The notes under the pieces were generated by a model. The model searched no databases. It saw only the letters and a list, made by a program, of their open reading frames with translations, and was not told the DNA's origin. Positions 50,477 to 59,278 of a stretch of 64,000 bases of DNA are shown one piece after another (positions within the stretch are counted from its first letter, which is position 1; every line of letters begins with the position of its first letter). Source of the DNA: JAGNKE01 sp964583335 (GTDB taxonomy: Bacteria > Pseudomonadota > Alphaproteobacteria > Micavibrionales > Micavibrionaceae). The translations under genes were made by a program, and so were the position numbers. The stretch is taken from positions 248,001 to 312,000 of the forward strand of contig CAZOVG010000003.1 in NCBI GenBank assembly GCA_964583335.1, in the 5' to 3' direction.

Positions 50477-51154
50477 TCAATCCTTTTCAAAAGCGATATT
50501 TCCGCCTTTTTTATCTTGCGGACGCCGTAAAAGCGTCACCATATTTTCAATAATTCGATCAGACTTTCCCTCCAAATCGGCAGGCCAGTGATCTGAAAGC
50601 CAACTATTAATCTCCTGAGCTAGAATCCGCTTTTTCGGATTAAGTTTTAAAGCCTTAACAGCTTCTAACATAAGGTTGAGATAAGGCGGTATATATTCCA
50701 TTTCCGTTAAACTTAGTGGGCTTTCGTCCTGCGGTTGCTCAGTACCAAGCCTTTTTTGCTCATATTTTTTTACTGTGTCATAAAGCTCTTGTGGGAAATC
50801 GATATCATGCGTTTTAGCCCACTCTAAAAAATCTACAGGGTAAACATTAAAAGCGAGCGTCTTGGCATAATACGCATTCTCGATGAGTTCCCATAAACCT
50901 ATGATGCCCTTAAAATTCGGGTTATTTTTAGCTTTTAAGGCCTTCATCAGACGTTGATGCTCTTGGAGATCATTATCGGGCGGTTCATAGCCTAACACTA
51001 AAAAGTGAGCTTGCGGCAAAGCCCATGTGGCCATTTTGCCCCAATGATTACAGTCGCAAGCATTGCCCCGATACTCTTCTATAGTTTTCGTTTTTGAAAT
51101 AAGAACACCTCCAGCGCGACTGGTACTTAAAGGATCAGGCAATTTATTTGTCAT
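50477..51154 (-). CDS. Unknown protein in the island
   Basis: A 225-residue soluble protein. It contains a Cys-x-Cys-x-His segment (NACDCNHWGKMATW), and a C-terminal helical region (LNPKKRILAQEINSWLSDHW) reminiscent of small DNA-binding domains. No family recognised. It is encoded in the island between the alpA module and the ankyrin gene. Confidence 0.6.
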   Translation of the reverse strand: MTNKLPDPLSTSRAGGVLISKTKTIEEYRGNACDCNHWGKMATWALPQAHFLVLGYEPPDNDLQEHQRLMKALKAKNNPNFKGIIGLWELIENAYYAKTLAFNVYPVDFLEWAKTHDIDFPQELYDTVKKYEQKRLGTEQPQDESPLSLTEMEYIPPYLNLMLEAVKALKLNPKKRILAQEINSWLSDHWPADLEGKSDRIIENMVTLLRRPQDKKGGNIAFEKD

Positions 51155-51236
51155 AGATCAAAATTTAATGTGCTATGAAGGCCATGACAAATAATTTTGT
51201 CCCATAATGTCTAATAACGTCTGAATAACTAACACG

Positions 51237-53057
51237 ATGTCCCTTTTAAAACTGGTCTACAATAATGAGCCTGACCTTTACGCCGAGACTGAGAAAGCCC
51301 TTGAATCCGGCGCTGATCCGAATGAACGAAGCCCTTACAATGAAACCCCTCTGAATGTCACAGCCCGGACCGGACGCTTTGACGTCGTAAAGCTTCTGAT
51401 AGATCACGGGGCTACCAAAGAGCAGCTAAAATGGACGCCTCTTTTTGAAGCCGTGGCCTTTGGCAACCCTGATGATGTTGAGGAAGCCTTGAAACAGGGC
51501 GGGGATATTAAGGCCCGAGATTATTGGGACCGCACGCCGCTGCATCTGGCCATTCAGGCCGGAAAACCTAAAAAAGTCTCCCTGCTGATGCAATACGGTT
51601 CAAGTCTCCAAGAACGCGGACGCTGCGGTATGCTTGCACTTGAATACGCCTTTTATATTAAGGATGACGCGACCATGCTTGAATACCTCATTCAAAACGG
51701 TGCAAATATTAACGAATATAATGAGTTTGGAAACACTCCCCTGATTGAGGCCGTATCCCACAACGCGGTGGAATGTGTCAGGATGCTCGTAAAAGCGGGA
51801 GCCGATGTGCTTCAAAAGGATCGTTCTGCATATGAACCAACAACAGCGATTGGACACGCCAAAAACCCAGAAATTGCCATGATCCTCTTTGAAGCGGGCG
51901 ATGACCTTAATGAAACCAGCGCCGAAGTCAGAGGCAAAATTCTCGGTTTTGGAAAAATTGAACAGCCGGAGATTACAAAAGAGGGGTATCTGCGCTCAAA
52001 ATACCAGGTTTTCGGCACAAAAAACCCGGAACTGAGTCAGAATAAATTCTGGCGTGAAATGGTAAAAGCAAACTGCAACGCATGGAAGGCCCGCGATATA
52101 TTCGGAGATACAGAAAACTTATCTGACCCACCCGTCTGGTGCTACAACCGCTTTGGCAAATCCATAAATAGGCTCCCGAGCGGCGATTTCATCGAAATCG
52201 GCGGGGAGCATGAAGATTACTATGACCCGGATTTCTGCATTTATAACGAAGTTTTTCACCATAAGGGCAACGGCGAGTTCGATATATACACCTACCCGAA
52301 AGAGATTTTCCCGCCTACGGATTTCCATTCAGCAACGCTGGCGGGCCATTATATCTACATAGTCGGAAACCTTGGTTATCGGGATGAACGAAAATATGAA
52401 GAAACCCCAGTCTACAGGCTGGACACCAAGACCTTCGCCATAGAAAAGATAGAAACATCAGGCGCAAAGCCGGGATGGATACACGGTCATAAGGCCACTT
52501 TAGAAGGGCATGATTCCATACAGATTAAAGGCGGTAAAATTGTAACTGTAGAAGATGAGGAACCAGTTACAACAAAAAACAGGATGATTTATGCGCTTTG
52601 TTTAAAAACCTTCAAATGGTCCTGTTTGGGTGAGGAAGAGTGGACTGAGTTTTTCCCCAAAGAGTATAAACAGGCCCGATTGACCGAAGGAATGCTTCTA
52701 AGTTCGGAATCTAAAGGAAAATGGCGTATCATTAAAGTTCTGGGCGTTGAACGCATTGACCTTAAAAAGGGTCAGACCGTCCAGATATTAGGTAAAAAAT
52801 TTACTCTGGATAGAGATGATTACCTCTACGCTATCGGGGTATCCTATAGCCATGATTTTGAATCAAAAGACGATATGAAGGAAGCCGCACAAGACGGGGA
52901 ATGGAAGGTTAAAGTCGGATTTATACCGCGCAGACCTTCCGAAGAAGATCAAATCCACGGCAATTATCTCGGGCGTAGCAAGGTTTCCGAAGCGGAACGT
53001 AAAACTTTTTTGGAGTGGAAGCTGCTTTTTGAAAAGGGCAAAGCCGGGATTTTTTAG
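51237..53057 (+). CDS. Ankyrin-repeat protein with Kelch-like C-terminal part
   Basis: A 606-residue protein. Residues about 1-215 hold five or six ankyrin repeats (for example TPLNVTARTGRFDVVKLLID and TPLIEAVSHNAVECVRMLV). The remaining part has Kelch-like strands (HSATLAGHYIYIVGNLGYR, ETPVYRLDTKTFAIEK, WIHGHKATLEG). It probably mediates protein interactions; the target is unknown. No signal peptide. It overlaps the integrase gene 3' end by four bases (convergent). Confidence 0.75.
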   Translation: MSLLKLVYNNEPDLYAETEKALESGADPNERSPYNETPLNVTARTGRFDVVKLLIDHGATKEQLKWTPLFEAVAFGNPDDVEEALKQGGDIKARDYWDRTPLHLAIQAGKPKKVSLLMQYGSSLQERGRCGMLALEYAFYIKDDATMLEYLIQNGANINEYNEFGNTPLIEAVSHNAVECVRMLVKAGADVLQKDRSAYEPTTAIGHAKNPEIAMILFEAGDDLNETSAEVRGKILGFGKIEQPEITKEGYLRSKYQVFGTKNPELSQNKFWREMVKANCNAWKARDIFGDTENLSDPPVWCYNRFGKSINRLPSGDFIEIGGEHEDYYDPDFCIYNEVFHHKGNGEFDIYTYPKEIFPPTDFHSATLAGHYIYIVGNLGYRDERKYEETPVYRLDTKTFAIEKIETSGAKPGWIHGHKATLEGHDSIQIKGGKIVTVEDEEPVTTKNRMIYALCLKTFKWSCLGEEEWTEFFPKEYKQARLTEGMLLSSESKGKWRIIKVLGVERIDLKKGQTVQILGKKFTLDRDDYLYAIGVSYSHDFESKDDMKEAAQDGEWKVKVGFIPRRPSEEDQIHGNYLGRSKVSEAERKTFLEWKLLFEKGKAGIF

Positions 53058-54304
53058 CTTTTGCGATTGGCAAACTTACCCGTGATTACAGTCCCGCCTG
53101 ACGCAATATCATCCAAATAATCCGCCCACCATTGCATCATTTCCCTGCGCTCAGGCAAGTATTCTGCATGGTTATACGTGCTTCTGATCTTATCCTGATC
53201 AGCATGGGCAAGCTGCCGTTCAATAACATCTCTATTAAATCGACGCTCATTCAAAATCGTCGAAGCCGTATGCCTAAAGCCATGAGGCGTAATCTTTTTA
53301 TCGCCCCCATACCCCAAAATCTGCAAAACCTTCAGAAGCGTCACATCAGTGATGGGCTTATGCGGAGTCCGAAGACTTGGAAAAAGATAATCCGAGTGGC
53401 CTGTAAACCCCCGTAACTCTTGCAGGATCGCTATTGATTGACTGGCGAAAGGCACAACATGATCACGGTCCATTTTCATGCGGCCAGCCGGAATACGCCA
53501 TAGCTTGTGCTCCCAATCAATCTCCTCCCACACCGCATTTCTGAGTTCTCCCGGCCTCACAAATGTTAAAACCAGCAATTTCAACGCTAAGCGAATATAA
53601 CTATGACCGTGATAGCCCTCCAGCTTCATGAGAAAATCAGGCAACTCGCTCTCTTTCAAATGAGGGCGGTGCTTCCTTTTCGGCGGTTTGATGAATTTTG
53701 AGCGTCCCGCTGCCGGATTATTGGAACAAACGCCTTTCAAAAGCCCATAATCAAAAATCGCCTCGCATCTCTGACAGATGCGCTTGGCCACATCAGGCGC
53801 TCCTCTCTTTTCAACAAGGCTGATGACCGCAATGATCTCTGCGGCCGTGATCTGCTCAAGCTGCTTATAGCCAATAAGGGGGAAAACATCATCTTCCAGT
53901 GAGCGCAGTATGTTTTTTGCGTGCTTAGGCACCCAAACGCCTTTACCATGCCACTCACGCGCGACGGCCTCAAAAGTCGTTTTCGACTTTTCTGAAGAAT
54001 TAAAGTGCTGCGTTTGTTTATGCTTATTCGGGTCTATGCCCTGCTGAAGCAAATCTTTGATTTCATCACGTATCTTTCTAGCCTGAGCTGTGCCCACATA
54101 ACTTGGGCGGCCTTTAGGGCAATAGGGACCGATTGTATAAGTATTGGTTTTACCCTGAAATGTATAAGGATATTGCCAGACTTTGGCACCTGTTGGACGA
54201 ATAAGCAGCCTCAGCCCGCCTTCATCACAAAGTTTGTATGGTTTGTCTTTCGGCTGGGCAGAACGAATTTCAGCTTCACTAAGCTTTTTAATGAGTTTGG
54301 GCAT
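53054..54304 (-). CDS. P4-type integrase of the island
   Basis: A 416-residue tyrosine recombinase with an N-terminal DUF4102-like domain (DKPYKLCDEGGLRLLIRP) and a catalytic domain with TFVRPGELRNAVW, HGFRHTASTIL and the Tyr in IRSTYNHAEYLPERR. It lies 176 bases inside the tRNA-fMet gene and should recombine the 15-bp att core in its 3' end. Confidence 0.93.
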   Translation of the reverse strand: MPKLIKKLSEAEIRSAQPKDKPYKLCDEGGLRLLIRPTGAKVWQYPYTFQGKTNTYTIGPYCPKGRPSYVGTAQARKIRDEIKDLLQQGIDPNKHKQTQHFNSSEKSKTTFEAVAREWHGKGVWVPKHAKNILRSLEDDVFPLIGYKQLEQITAAEIIAVISLVEKRGAPDVAKRICQRCEAIFDYGLLKGVCSNNPAAGRSKFIKPPKRKHRPHLKESELPDFLMKLEGYHGHSYIRLALKLLVLTFVRPGELRNAVWEEIDWEHKLWRIPAGRMKMDRDHVVPFASQSIAILQELRGFTGHSDYLFPSLRTPHKPITDVTLLKVLQILGYGGDKKITPHGFRHTASTILNERRFNRDVIERQLAHADQDKIRSTYNHAEYLPERREMMQWWADYLDDIASGGTVITGKFANRKS

Positions 54305-54480
54305 GACCAGTTCCTTTTTTAGGGTACAGAAACAAAATCGAACTGGTTATACCCTTTACTGTACCCTGAAAATTCTTGGAATTTAAAAAACAATTCTGGA
54401 CCGCATCGGATTGAAATGCGTGTTTATAACTTATCTTTCAATGAGTTATGGACCATATCGGATTTTATCGGAGAAAGAAG

Positions 54481-54557
<77 letters not shown>

Positions 54558-54705
54558 TCACCTAAGAATTGCCGGATTGCTCCGGTGAGTTGGGTTATAT
54601 AGGGACTAGCCGCATAAATCAAGGGTCTGCGGCCACTTTTCCCGCCATCCTCAAAAAACCGCCGCCCGAGAGCGAAAAAACAGCCCAAAAGACTGAAAAA
54701 CCGCC

Positions 54706-56598
54706 CTATTGCGCGTCGCGGATGATCGTCGGCTGGATGATGATTTGCAGGTCCTTGGCCTTCTTCTTGGCGTCCTTGTCGGAGAACAGCGCCCCCATCA
54801 CCGGAATCTCGTGCAGGAACGGCACGGTCCGCACCGGATCTTCCTTCGGCAGCGTAACGTGCGTCTGAAGATAATACGGGCAAGGGCTGGCCATAAGCTG
54901 CTCGACCGTCAACGGGAAAACGGCCCCAAGCGTCTGGATGCCCTTCGAAGCGTTATTAAAGCCCTGCTGGCTCCAGATGCTGTTGCGCGCCCCCTCCGGC
55001 CCCTGATAGCGCGTACCGAAGGCGCCCAGCTCGTCGCGTCCCACCGTGACCTCCTTGCCCTCCTCGTGCAAAACATGCTCGCCGTCCACCCAGCGGTCAT
55101 GCGTCCACCAGACCGTCAGCTTCCAGTCGCGGTATAGCGAAAAGATCAGGTATTCGCTGGGCAGAATGACCTGCCCCATCCCGTCTTCAAGCCACATCGC
55201 GTGGAACGTGCCGTCGCCCGGCCCTTCGAGAATCTTGGCGCTGATCAGGACCTGCCCCTTCTTGGTCGTGCCCGTCCGCACGCCCAGCTCGACGCCTTGC
55301 GATTCCGTGGCGATGAATTTGCCCTTGGTCGGGTCCTTCTGGGTCTTGGGGCCCTTATCCTTGCCGCCCCCGCCGCCCAGCGACATACCGCTGCCGCCCA
55401 GCACGTTATTGAGCGCGCCCATGGCCATGCCCTTCGCCTGGCCCTTGATCTTGTCCTTCATCGCCGCGCCGGAGCCGACCTCGCTATTCGCGCCAACAAG
55501 AATGGATTTCGGAGCCTTGGGAACCACGCAAGCCCCCTTCTGAACGGGCGCCGCGCTCTTCTGCCCCTCGGCGGGCGCTGCGCAACCGTAACCGGCCGGA
55601 CAGGTCAGAGTCGTGGCCTCGCCCGCGTCCTGCGCAGACTTGATGCAACTCTTCAAACAGTTGTAATACGCATCGCGGGCGTTCTCATAGACCTGCCGTT
55701 GGCGCTGAACGTAATCAGCCGACGAACGGGCTCCGGCCTGTGCGGATTCAAGCTCCTGCCGCCCCCGCTCGACCAGCGGGCCGAAATGGTCGATATTCCG
55801 CTGCGCATCCGCGTTTTGCTGCCCCGCCCGCTCATAGGCGTCCCTTTGCGCCCGGGAGGCGTTGCCGCTCAGGCCCCTTTTGAGAATTTTTTCCGTCTCG
55901 CGGAAAATTTTCTGCGACTCTTCAAGCCGCTTTTGGTTATCGCGGAGCGCAGCCTGCTTGTTGCGCACCTGCTCGTCCCACCAGCGCTTGCTCTCCTCGC
56001 CGTCTTCAAGGAAACGCTCCTCCTGAAGCATCTTCGCGTACTCGCGCGCGCACTTGCGGCGGCAAATCTCGTCGGCGATCGTCTCGCCGTCACGCGGCTT
56101 GACGCGACCGTCATCCGTGGTCTCCGGCGGCGCGACATCGACCGGCTGGCCGTTATCGCCGACCAGCCCCGTGGGCCCCTGCGGCCCCAAAAGCCCGACC
56201 CGTGCGCATTCGCGCTCCAGCTTGGCTGCAAAATCCTGCATTTTCTGAATGAGTTGCAGGTGCTGATCTCTGGCCTCACCGTCCAGCTGCCCGTTCTCGA
56301 TAATCATATTGCGGATTTTGACCCTGAACCCGATGATCCAGCTGTTACAGATCAACTCCCCGGAATTGAGCGCCAGTTCGCCCATTGCGCCGCTTGCCCC
56401 ACGCACAGTATCAACTTTGCCTCGGCCGAATGTCCCGGCATAGGCGGTCAGTTCAGACTGCAGCGCGTCGCCCATATTCTGGGTCTGCTCGTCCATGCCC
56501 AACTCGCCGAGCACCTTGCCGGTCAGACCCGCGTGCGCGGCGGTGGCGGAAAAGAAAAAAACGAGCGAAAGCGCGATAAGAAAAAACCTTTTGGCCAT
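54706..56598 (-). CDS. Exported protein with coiled coil and secretin-like C-terminal end
   Basis: A 630-residue protein with a signal peptide (MAKRFFLIALSLVFFFSATA), a collagen-like LLGPQGPTGLVGDNGQP stretch, a long charged coiled coil (about 200-310), a Gly-rich linker and a C-terminal domain. The last 30 residues (VPFLHEIPVMGALFSDKDA, DLQIIIQPTIIRDAQ) resemble the end of secretins/GspD. It may be a secretion- or pilus-associated protein. The ATG at 56598 follows GAGGCG. Confidence 0.6.
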   Translation of the reverse strand: MAKRFFLIALSLVFFFSATAAHAGLTGKVLGELGMDEQTQNMGDALQSELTAYAGTFGRGKVDTVRGASGAMGELALNSGELICNSWIIGFRVKIRNMIIENGQLDGEARDQHLQLIQKMQDFAAKLERECARVGLLGPQGPTGLVGDNGQPVDVAPPETTDDGRVKPRDGETIADEICRRKCAREYAKMLQEERFLEDGEESKRWWDEQVRNKQAALRDNQKRLEESQKIFRETEKILKRGLSGNASRAQRDAYERAGQQNADAQRNIDHFGPLVERGRQELESAQAGARSSADYVQRQRQVYENARDAYYNCLKSCIKSAQDAGEATTLTCPAGYGCAAPAEGQKSAAPVQKGACVVPKAPKSILVGANSEVGSGAAMKDKIKGQAKGMAMGALNNVLGGSGMSLGGGGGKDKGPKTQKDPTKGKFIATESQGVELGVRTGTTKKGQVLISAKILEGPGDGTFHAMWLEDGMGQVILPSEYLIFSLYRDWKLTVWWTHDRWVDGEHVLHEEGKEVTVGRDELGAFGTRYQGPEGARNSIWSQQGFNNASKGIQTLGAVFPLTVEQLMASPCPYYLQTHVTLPKEDPVRTVPFLHEIPVMGALFSDKDAKKKAKDLQIIIQPTIIRDAQ

Positions 56599-56723
56599 GG
56601 GACGCCTCAAAAATTGTAAAATATTATTTCAATATACAGTTCGATTTAGCCCATTTTATTTGCCAAGGTCAACCAAGATTGACTTTTAAGCGCCCGCTCC
56701 CCTATTCTGGCCCTCGGAACAAC

Positions 56724-56803
56724 TCACCGGGGGTGCGCGGAACTTAAGGCGCTGAGAGCAAACCCTTCGGACCCGAACCGGATCATGCCGGCGTGGGGAG
56801 CGT
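56724..56803 (+). promoter_or_regulatory. TPP riboswitch
   Basis: The THI element core is visible: CACCGGGGGTGC, GGCGCTGAGAGC, AACCCTTCGGACCCGAACCGG (split here only for reading), ATCATGCCGGCG and the closing GGGGAG. It lies 12 bases before the ThiO start and should repress thiO-thiS-thiG when thiamine pyrophosphate is plentiful. Confidence 0.92.
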
Positions 56804-56814
56804 GAGAGGCAGGA

Positions 56815-57876
56815 ATGGAAAACGGCGAAATCACGAGCATCACGATCGAAGGCGCGGGCGTCATGGGCCTGACCTGTGCCTATCTGCTGGCCGAAGCCTT
56901 CCCCGAAACCGAAATCACGATCATCGACCCGGCGGGCTTCCCCGCCGATAACGCAAGCCGCATGGCGGGCGGAATGCTGGCCCCCTATTGCGAGTGCGAC
57001 CACCTGCCCCCCGTCTACATCCCCGCCGGATTGGAAAGCATCGCCTTCTGGCGGGATTTTTCAGAAAAAACGGGCAAAAGCATTGAATTCCAGGAGCAAG
57101 GCAGCCTCCTCCTCGCCCACGCCGAGGACCGCCATATGCTCGAACGCCTCCGCGCCGTTCTCCCGCCGGATAACGCGGGAACGCCCGCCGATCTGGCGCA
57201 CACCGAACCCCTTCTGGCCGAACGCTTTAAAACCGGCCTCCTGATCGAGGGCGAGGCGCACCTCCACCCCCGCAAGACGATGGAGGCGCTGGTCAAGGCG
57301 GTGTACGAAAAGAACGTGACGCTGACCGAGAAAGAAAGCGCGGGCGGCACGCCGGGCATACGCATCGACGCGCGCGGCTTGGGCGCGCAGGATGACCAGC
57401 CGGACCTGCGCGGCGTCAAGGGCGAGATCCTGATCGTCCGCAACCCGGAGTTCAACCTGAAGCGCCCCGTGCGCCTGATGCACCCGCGCTATCCGCTCTA
57501 TATCGTTCCGCGCGAGGGAAACATCTTCATGATCGGCGCGACGATTATCGAAAGCGCCGACGATCACGTCAGCCTGCGCTCCGGCCTGGAGCTGATGAGC
57601 GCGTTGTACAGCCTCCACCCCACCTTCGCCCACGCCGAGGTGCTGGAGATGAAGGCGGGCGTGCGCCCCGCCTATGCCGATAACCTGCCGCGCATAAGCC
57701 GCGAAGGGCAAACGATCCGCGCCAACGGCCTGTTCCGCCACGGCTTCCTGCTGGCCCCCGCGATGGCGGCATGCATTAAGGATATGATCGAAGGCAAAGA
57801 GAACACCCTGATACCCCTGTTCAACAAGGAGAGAGACTATGAAAATCATCCTCAACGGCGTCGAAAAACCGCTTAA
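56815..57876 (+). CDS. thiO: ThiO, FAD-dependent glycine oxidase for thiamine thiazole
   Basis: A 353-residue DAO-type oxidase with an FAD-binding N-terminus (TIEGAGVMGLTCAYLLA) and SRMAGGMLAPYCE active region. It produces the dehydroglycine used by ThiG. It is controlled by the adjacent TPP riboswitch and overlaps thiS by 38 bases, so the three genes act in one transcript. Confidence 0.88.
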   Translation: MENGEITSITIEGAGVMGLTCAYLLAEAFPETEITIIDPAGFPADNASRMAGGMLAPYCECDHLPPVYIPAGLESIAFWRDFSEKTGKSIEFQEQGSLLLAHAEDRHMLERLRAVLPPDNAGTPADLAHTEPLLAERFKTGLLIEGEAHLHPRKTMEALVKAVYEKNVTLTEKESAGGTPGIRIDARGLGAQDDQPDLRGVKGEILIVRNPEFNLKRPVRLMHPRYPLYIVPREGNIFMIGATIIESADDHVSLRSGLELMSALYSLHPTFAHAEVLEMKAGVRPAYADNLPRISREGQTIRANGLFRHGFLLAPAMAACIKDMIEGKENTLIPLFNKERDYENHPQRRRKTA

Positions 57877-58039
57877 GGCCGAAATTCCGGTCATCAACCT
57901 TCTGGAACAAGAAGGATACGCGGAGAAAATCGTGGCGGTCGCCGTCAACGGCGCCTTCGTTCCCCGCTCCCAACACGCTAAAACCACCGTCAAGAGCGGC
58001 GACAAGATCGAAATCGTCGCGCCGATGCAGGGGGGCTAG
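57839..58039 (+). CDS. thiS: ThiS sulfur carrier protein
   Basis: A 66-residue ubiquitin-like protein (MKIILNGVEKPLKAE) ending in the Gly-Gly required for thiocarboxylation (APMQGG). It donates sulfur to ThiG. It starts inside the thiO 3' end. Confidence 0.93.
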   Translation: MKIILNGVEKPLKAEIPVINLLEQEGYAEKIVAVAVNGAFVPRSQHAKTTVKSGDKIEIVAPMQGG

Positions 58040-58047
58040 AACACGAT

Positions 58048-58836
58048 ATGGCCCAGCCGCTCGCTATCGGCGAAACCATCTTGCAATCGCGCCTCTTTCT
58101 GGGCACGGCGGGATACCCCTCGCCCGAAATTCTGCGCCAAGTGATCGAGGCTGCAAGGCCGGGCCTCATCACCGTCTCCCTGCGCCGGGAAAACGCGGCG
58201 GGCAAGGGCCAGAAATTCTGGGACATAATTAAAAACCTCGGCGTGCCCGTCCTGCCCAACACCGCCGGATGCCATGGGGTGGCCGAAGCCATCACCACGG
58301 CGGAAATGGCCCGCGAAATCTTCGGCACCAACTGGATCAAGCTGGAGGTCATAGGCGACGATTACACCCTCCAGCCCGACCCTTACGGCCTTTTAGAAGC
58401 AACCGAACAGCTCATTTTAAAAGGCTTCCGCGTTTTCCCCTACATGACCGAGGATCTGATCCTCGCGCAACGCCTCGCCGCGCTCGGCTGCGATATCCTC
58501 ATGCCGTGGGGGGCTCCCATCGGCTCGGGTCGGGGATTGAACAACACCTACGAACTCAAACTCCTGCGGGACCGTTTCCCCGAAAAGACGCTCGTGATCG
58601 ACGCCGGCATCGGCGCCCCCTCCCACGCCGCGCAGGCGATGGAAATGGGGTACGACGCGGTCTTGCTGAACACCGCCGTAGCCAAGGCGGGCGATCCGGT
58701 GAAAATGGCGCTGGCCTTCGCCAAGGCCATAGACGCGGGCCGCGCGGCCTATCTCTCCGGCATCATCGCGCCGCAGGAACGCGCCACCCCCTCCACACCG
58801 CTCATCGACCGCCCCTTCTGGCATCAGGAAAACTGA
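58048..58836 (+). CDS. thiG: ThiG thiazole synthase
   Basis: A 262-residue TIM-barrel enzyme that condenses deoxyxylulose phosphate, dehydroglycine and ThiS thiocarboxylate to thiazole phosphate. SRLFLGTAGYPS, NTAGCHGVAEA, KLEVIGDDYTLQPD and MPWGAPIGSGRGLNN are characteristic; the active-site Lys is in WIKLEV. It begins eight bases after thiS. No thiE, thiC or thiD is in this window. Confidence 0.95.
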   Translation: MAQPLAIGETILQSRLFLGTAGYPSPEILRQVIEAARPGLITVSLRRENAAGKGQKFWDIIKNLGVPVLPNTAGCHGVAEAITTAEMAREIFGTNWIKLEVIGDDYTLQPDPYGLLEATEQLILKGFRVFPYMTEDLILAQRLAALGCDILMPWGAPIGSGRGLNNTYELKLLRDRFPEKTLVIDAGIGAPSHAAQAMEMGYDAVLLNTAVAKAGDPVKMALAFAKAIDAGRAAYLSGIIAPQERATPSTPLIDRPFWHQEN

Positions 58837-59230
58837 ACCCTTGGACGGGCCAGATAGACGCAAACCGAACTCATGTGGATAACCGCGCACCCCTCGTACG
58901 CCCGCAAAATTCTAATATTTTAAACGGAAACGAAACGCCCTGATCGAAAAAATTCCGAAACGTACGCATTCATATATCAACGGGGCAGGCCCCCGCTTAT
59001 CCACAAACACACCAAGCCGAATAAACCATTGAAAACAATTTTTTACGAAATGAAATCTATATTTCGTCCGAAAGCCGGATCGGGAAAATCCACAGATCGG
59101 GGAGAATATGAAAATGCAAAAGATCAAAAAATCTTCGAGCGCACCCGGCTGTTTTGAATCAAAAATCCGAAGCGCCGCTTATCCACAAACCGCGCGATGC
59201 GCCTGAACCTCCGATGCGCCAACAACAAAA
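58837..59230. other. Intergenic region with three perfect DnaA boxes, origin-like
   Basis: No gene is convincing. TGTGGATAA (58874-58882), TTATCCACA (58997-59005) and TTATCCACA (59179-59187) are perfect DnaA boxes; AAATCCACA (59086-59094) is close. Long A+T-rich runs lie between them (for example around 58910-58925 and 59030-59065), along with several GATC sites. This is the arrangement expected at a replication origin or a DnaA-titrating site. Confidence 0.5.
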
Positions 59231-59252
59231 CGGGGGCCCCGCAAGGCCCCCG
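59231..59252 (-). terminator. Rho-independent terminator of hppA
   Basis: CGGGGGCC and GGCCCCCG form a perfect 8-bp stem with a 6-base loop, followed on the minus strand by TTTTGTTG. It lies 26 bases after the hppA stop. Confidence 0.85.
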
Positions 59253-59278
59253 CTCGAATAGTTTTCAGAGATTGGCAA

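Noticed and set aside
55201..56619. A 472-residue plus-strand frame opposite the secretin-like protein
   Set aside because: No ribosome-binding site or domain; the minus-strand protein has a signal peptide and ordered domains.
58912..59127. A 71-residue minus-strand frame in the DnaA-box region
   Set aside because: Phe/Arg-rich composition without a start site; the A+T-rich runs create the open frame.
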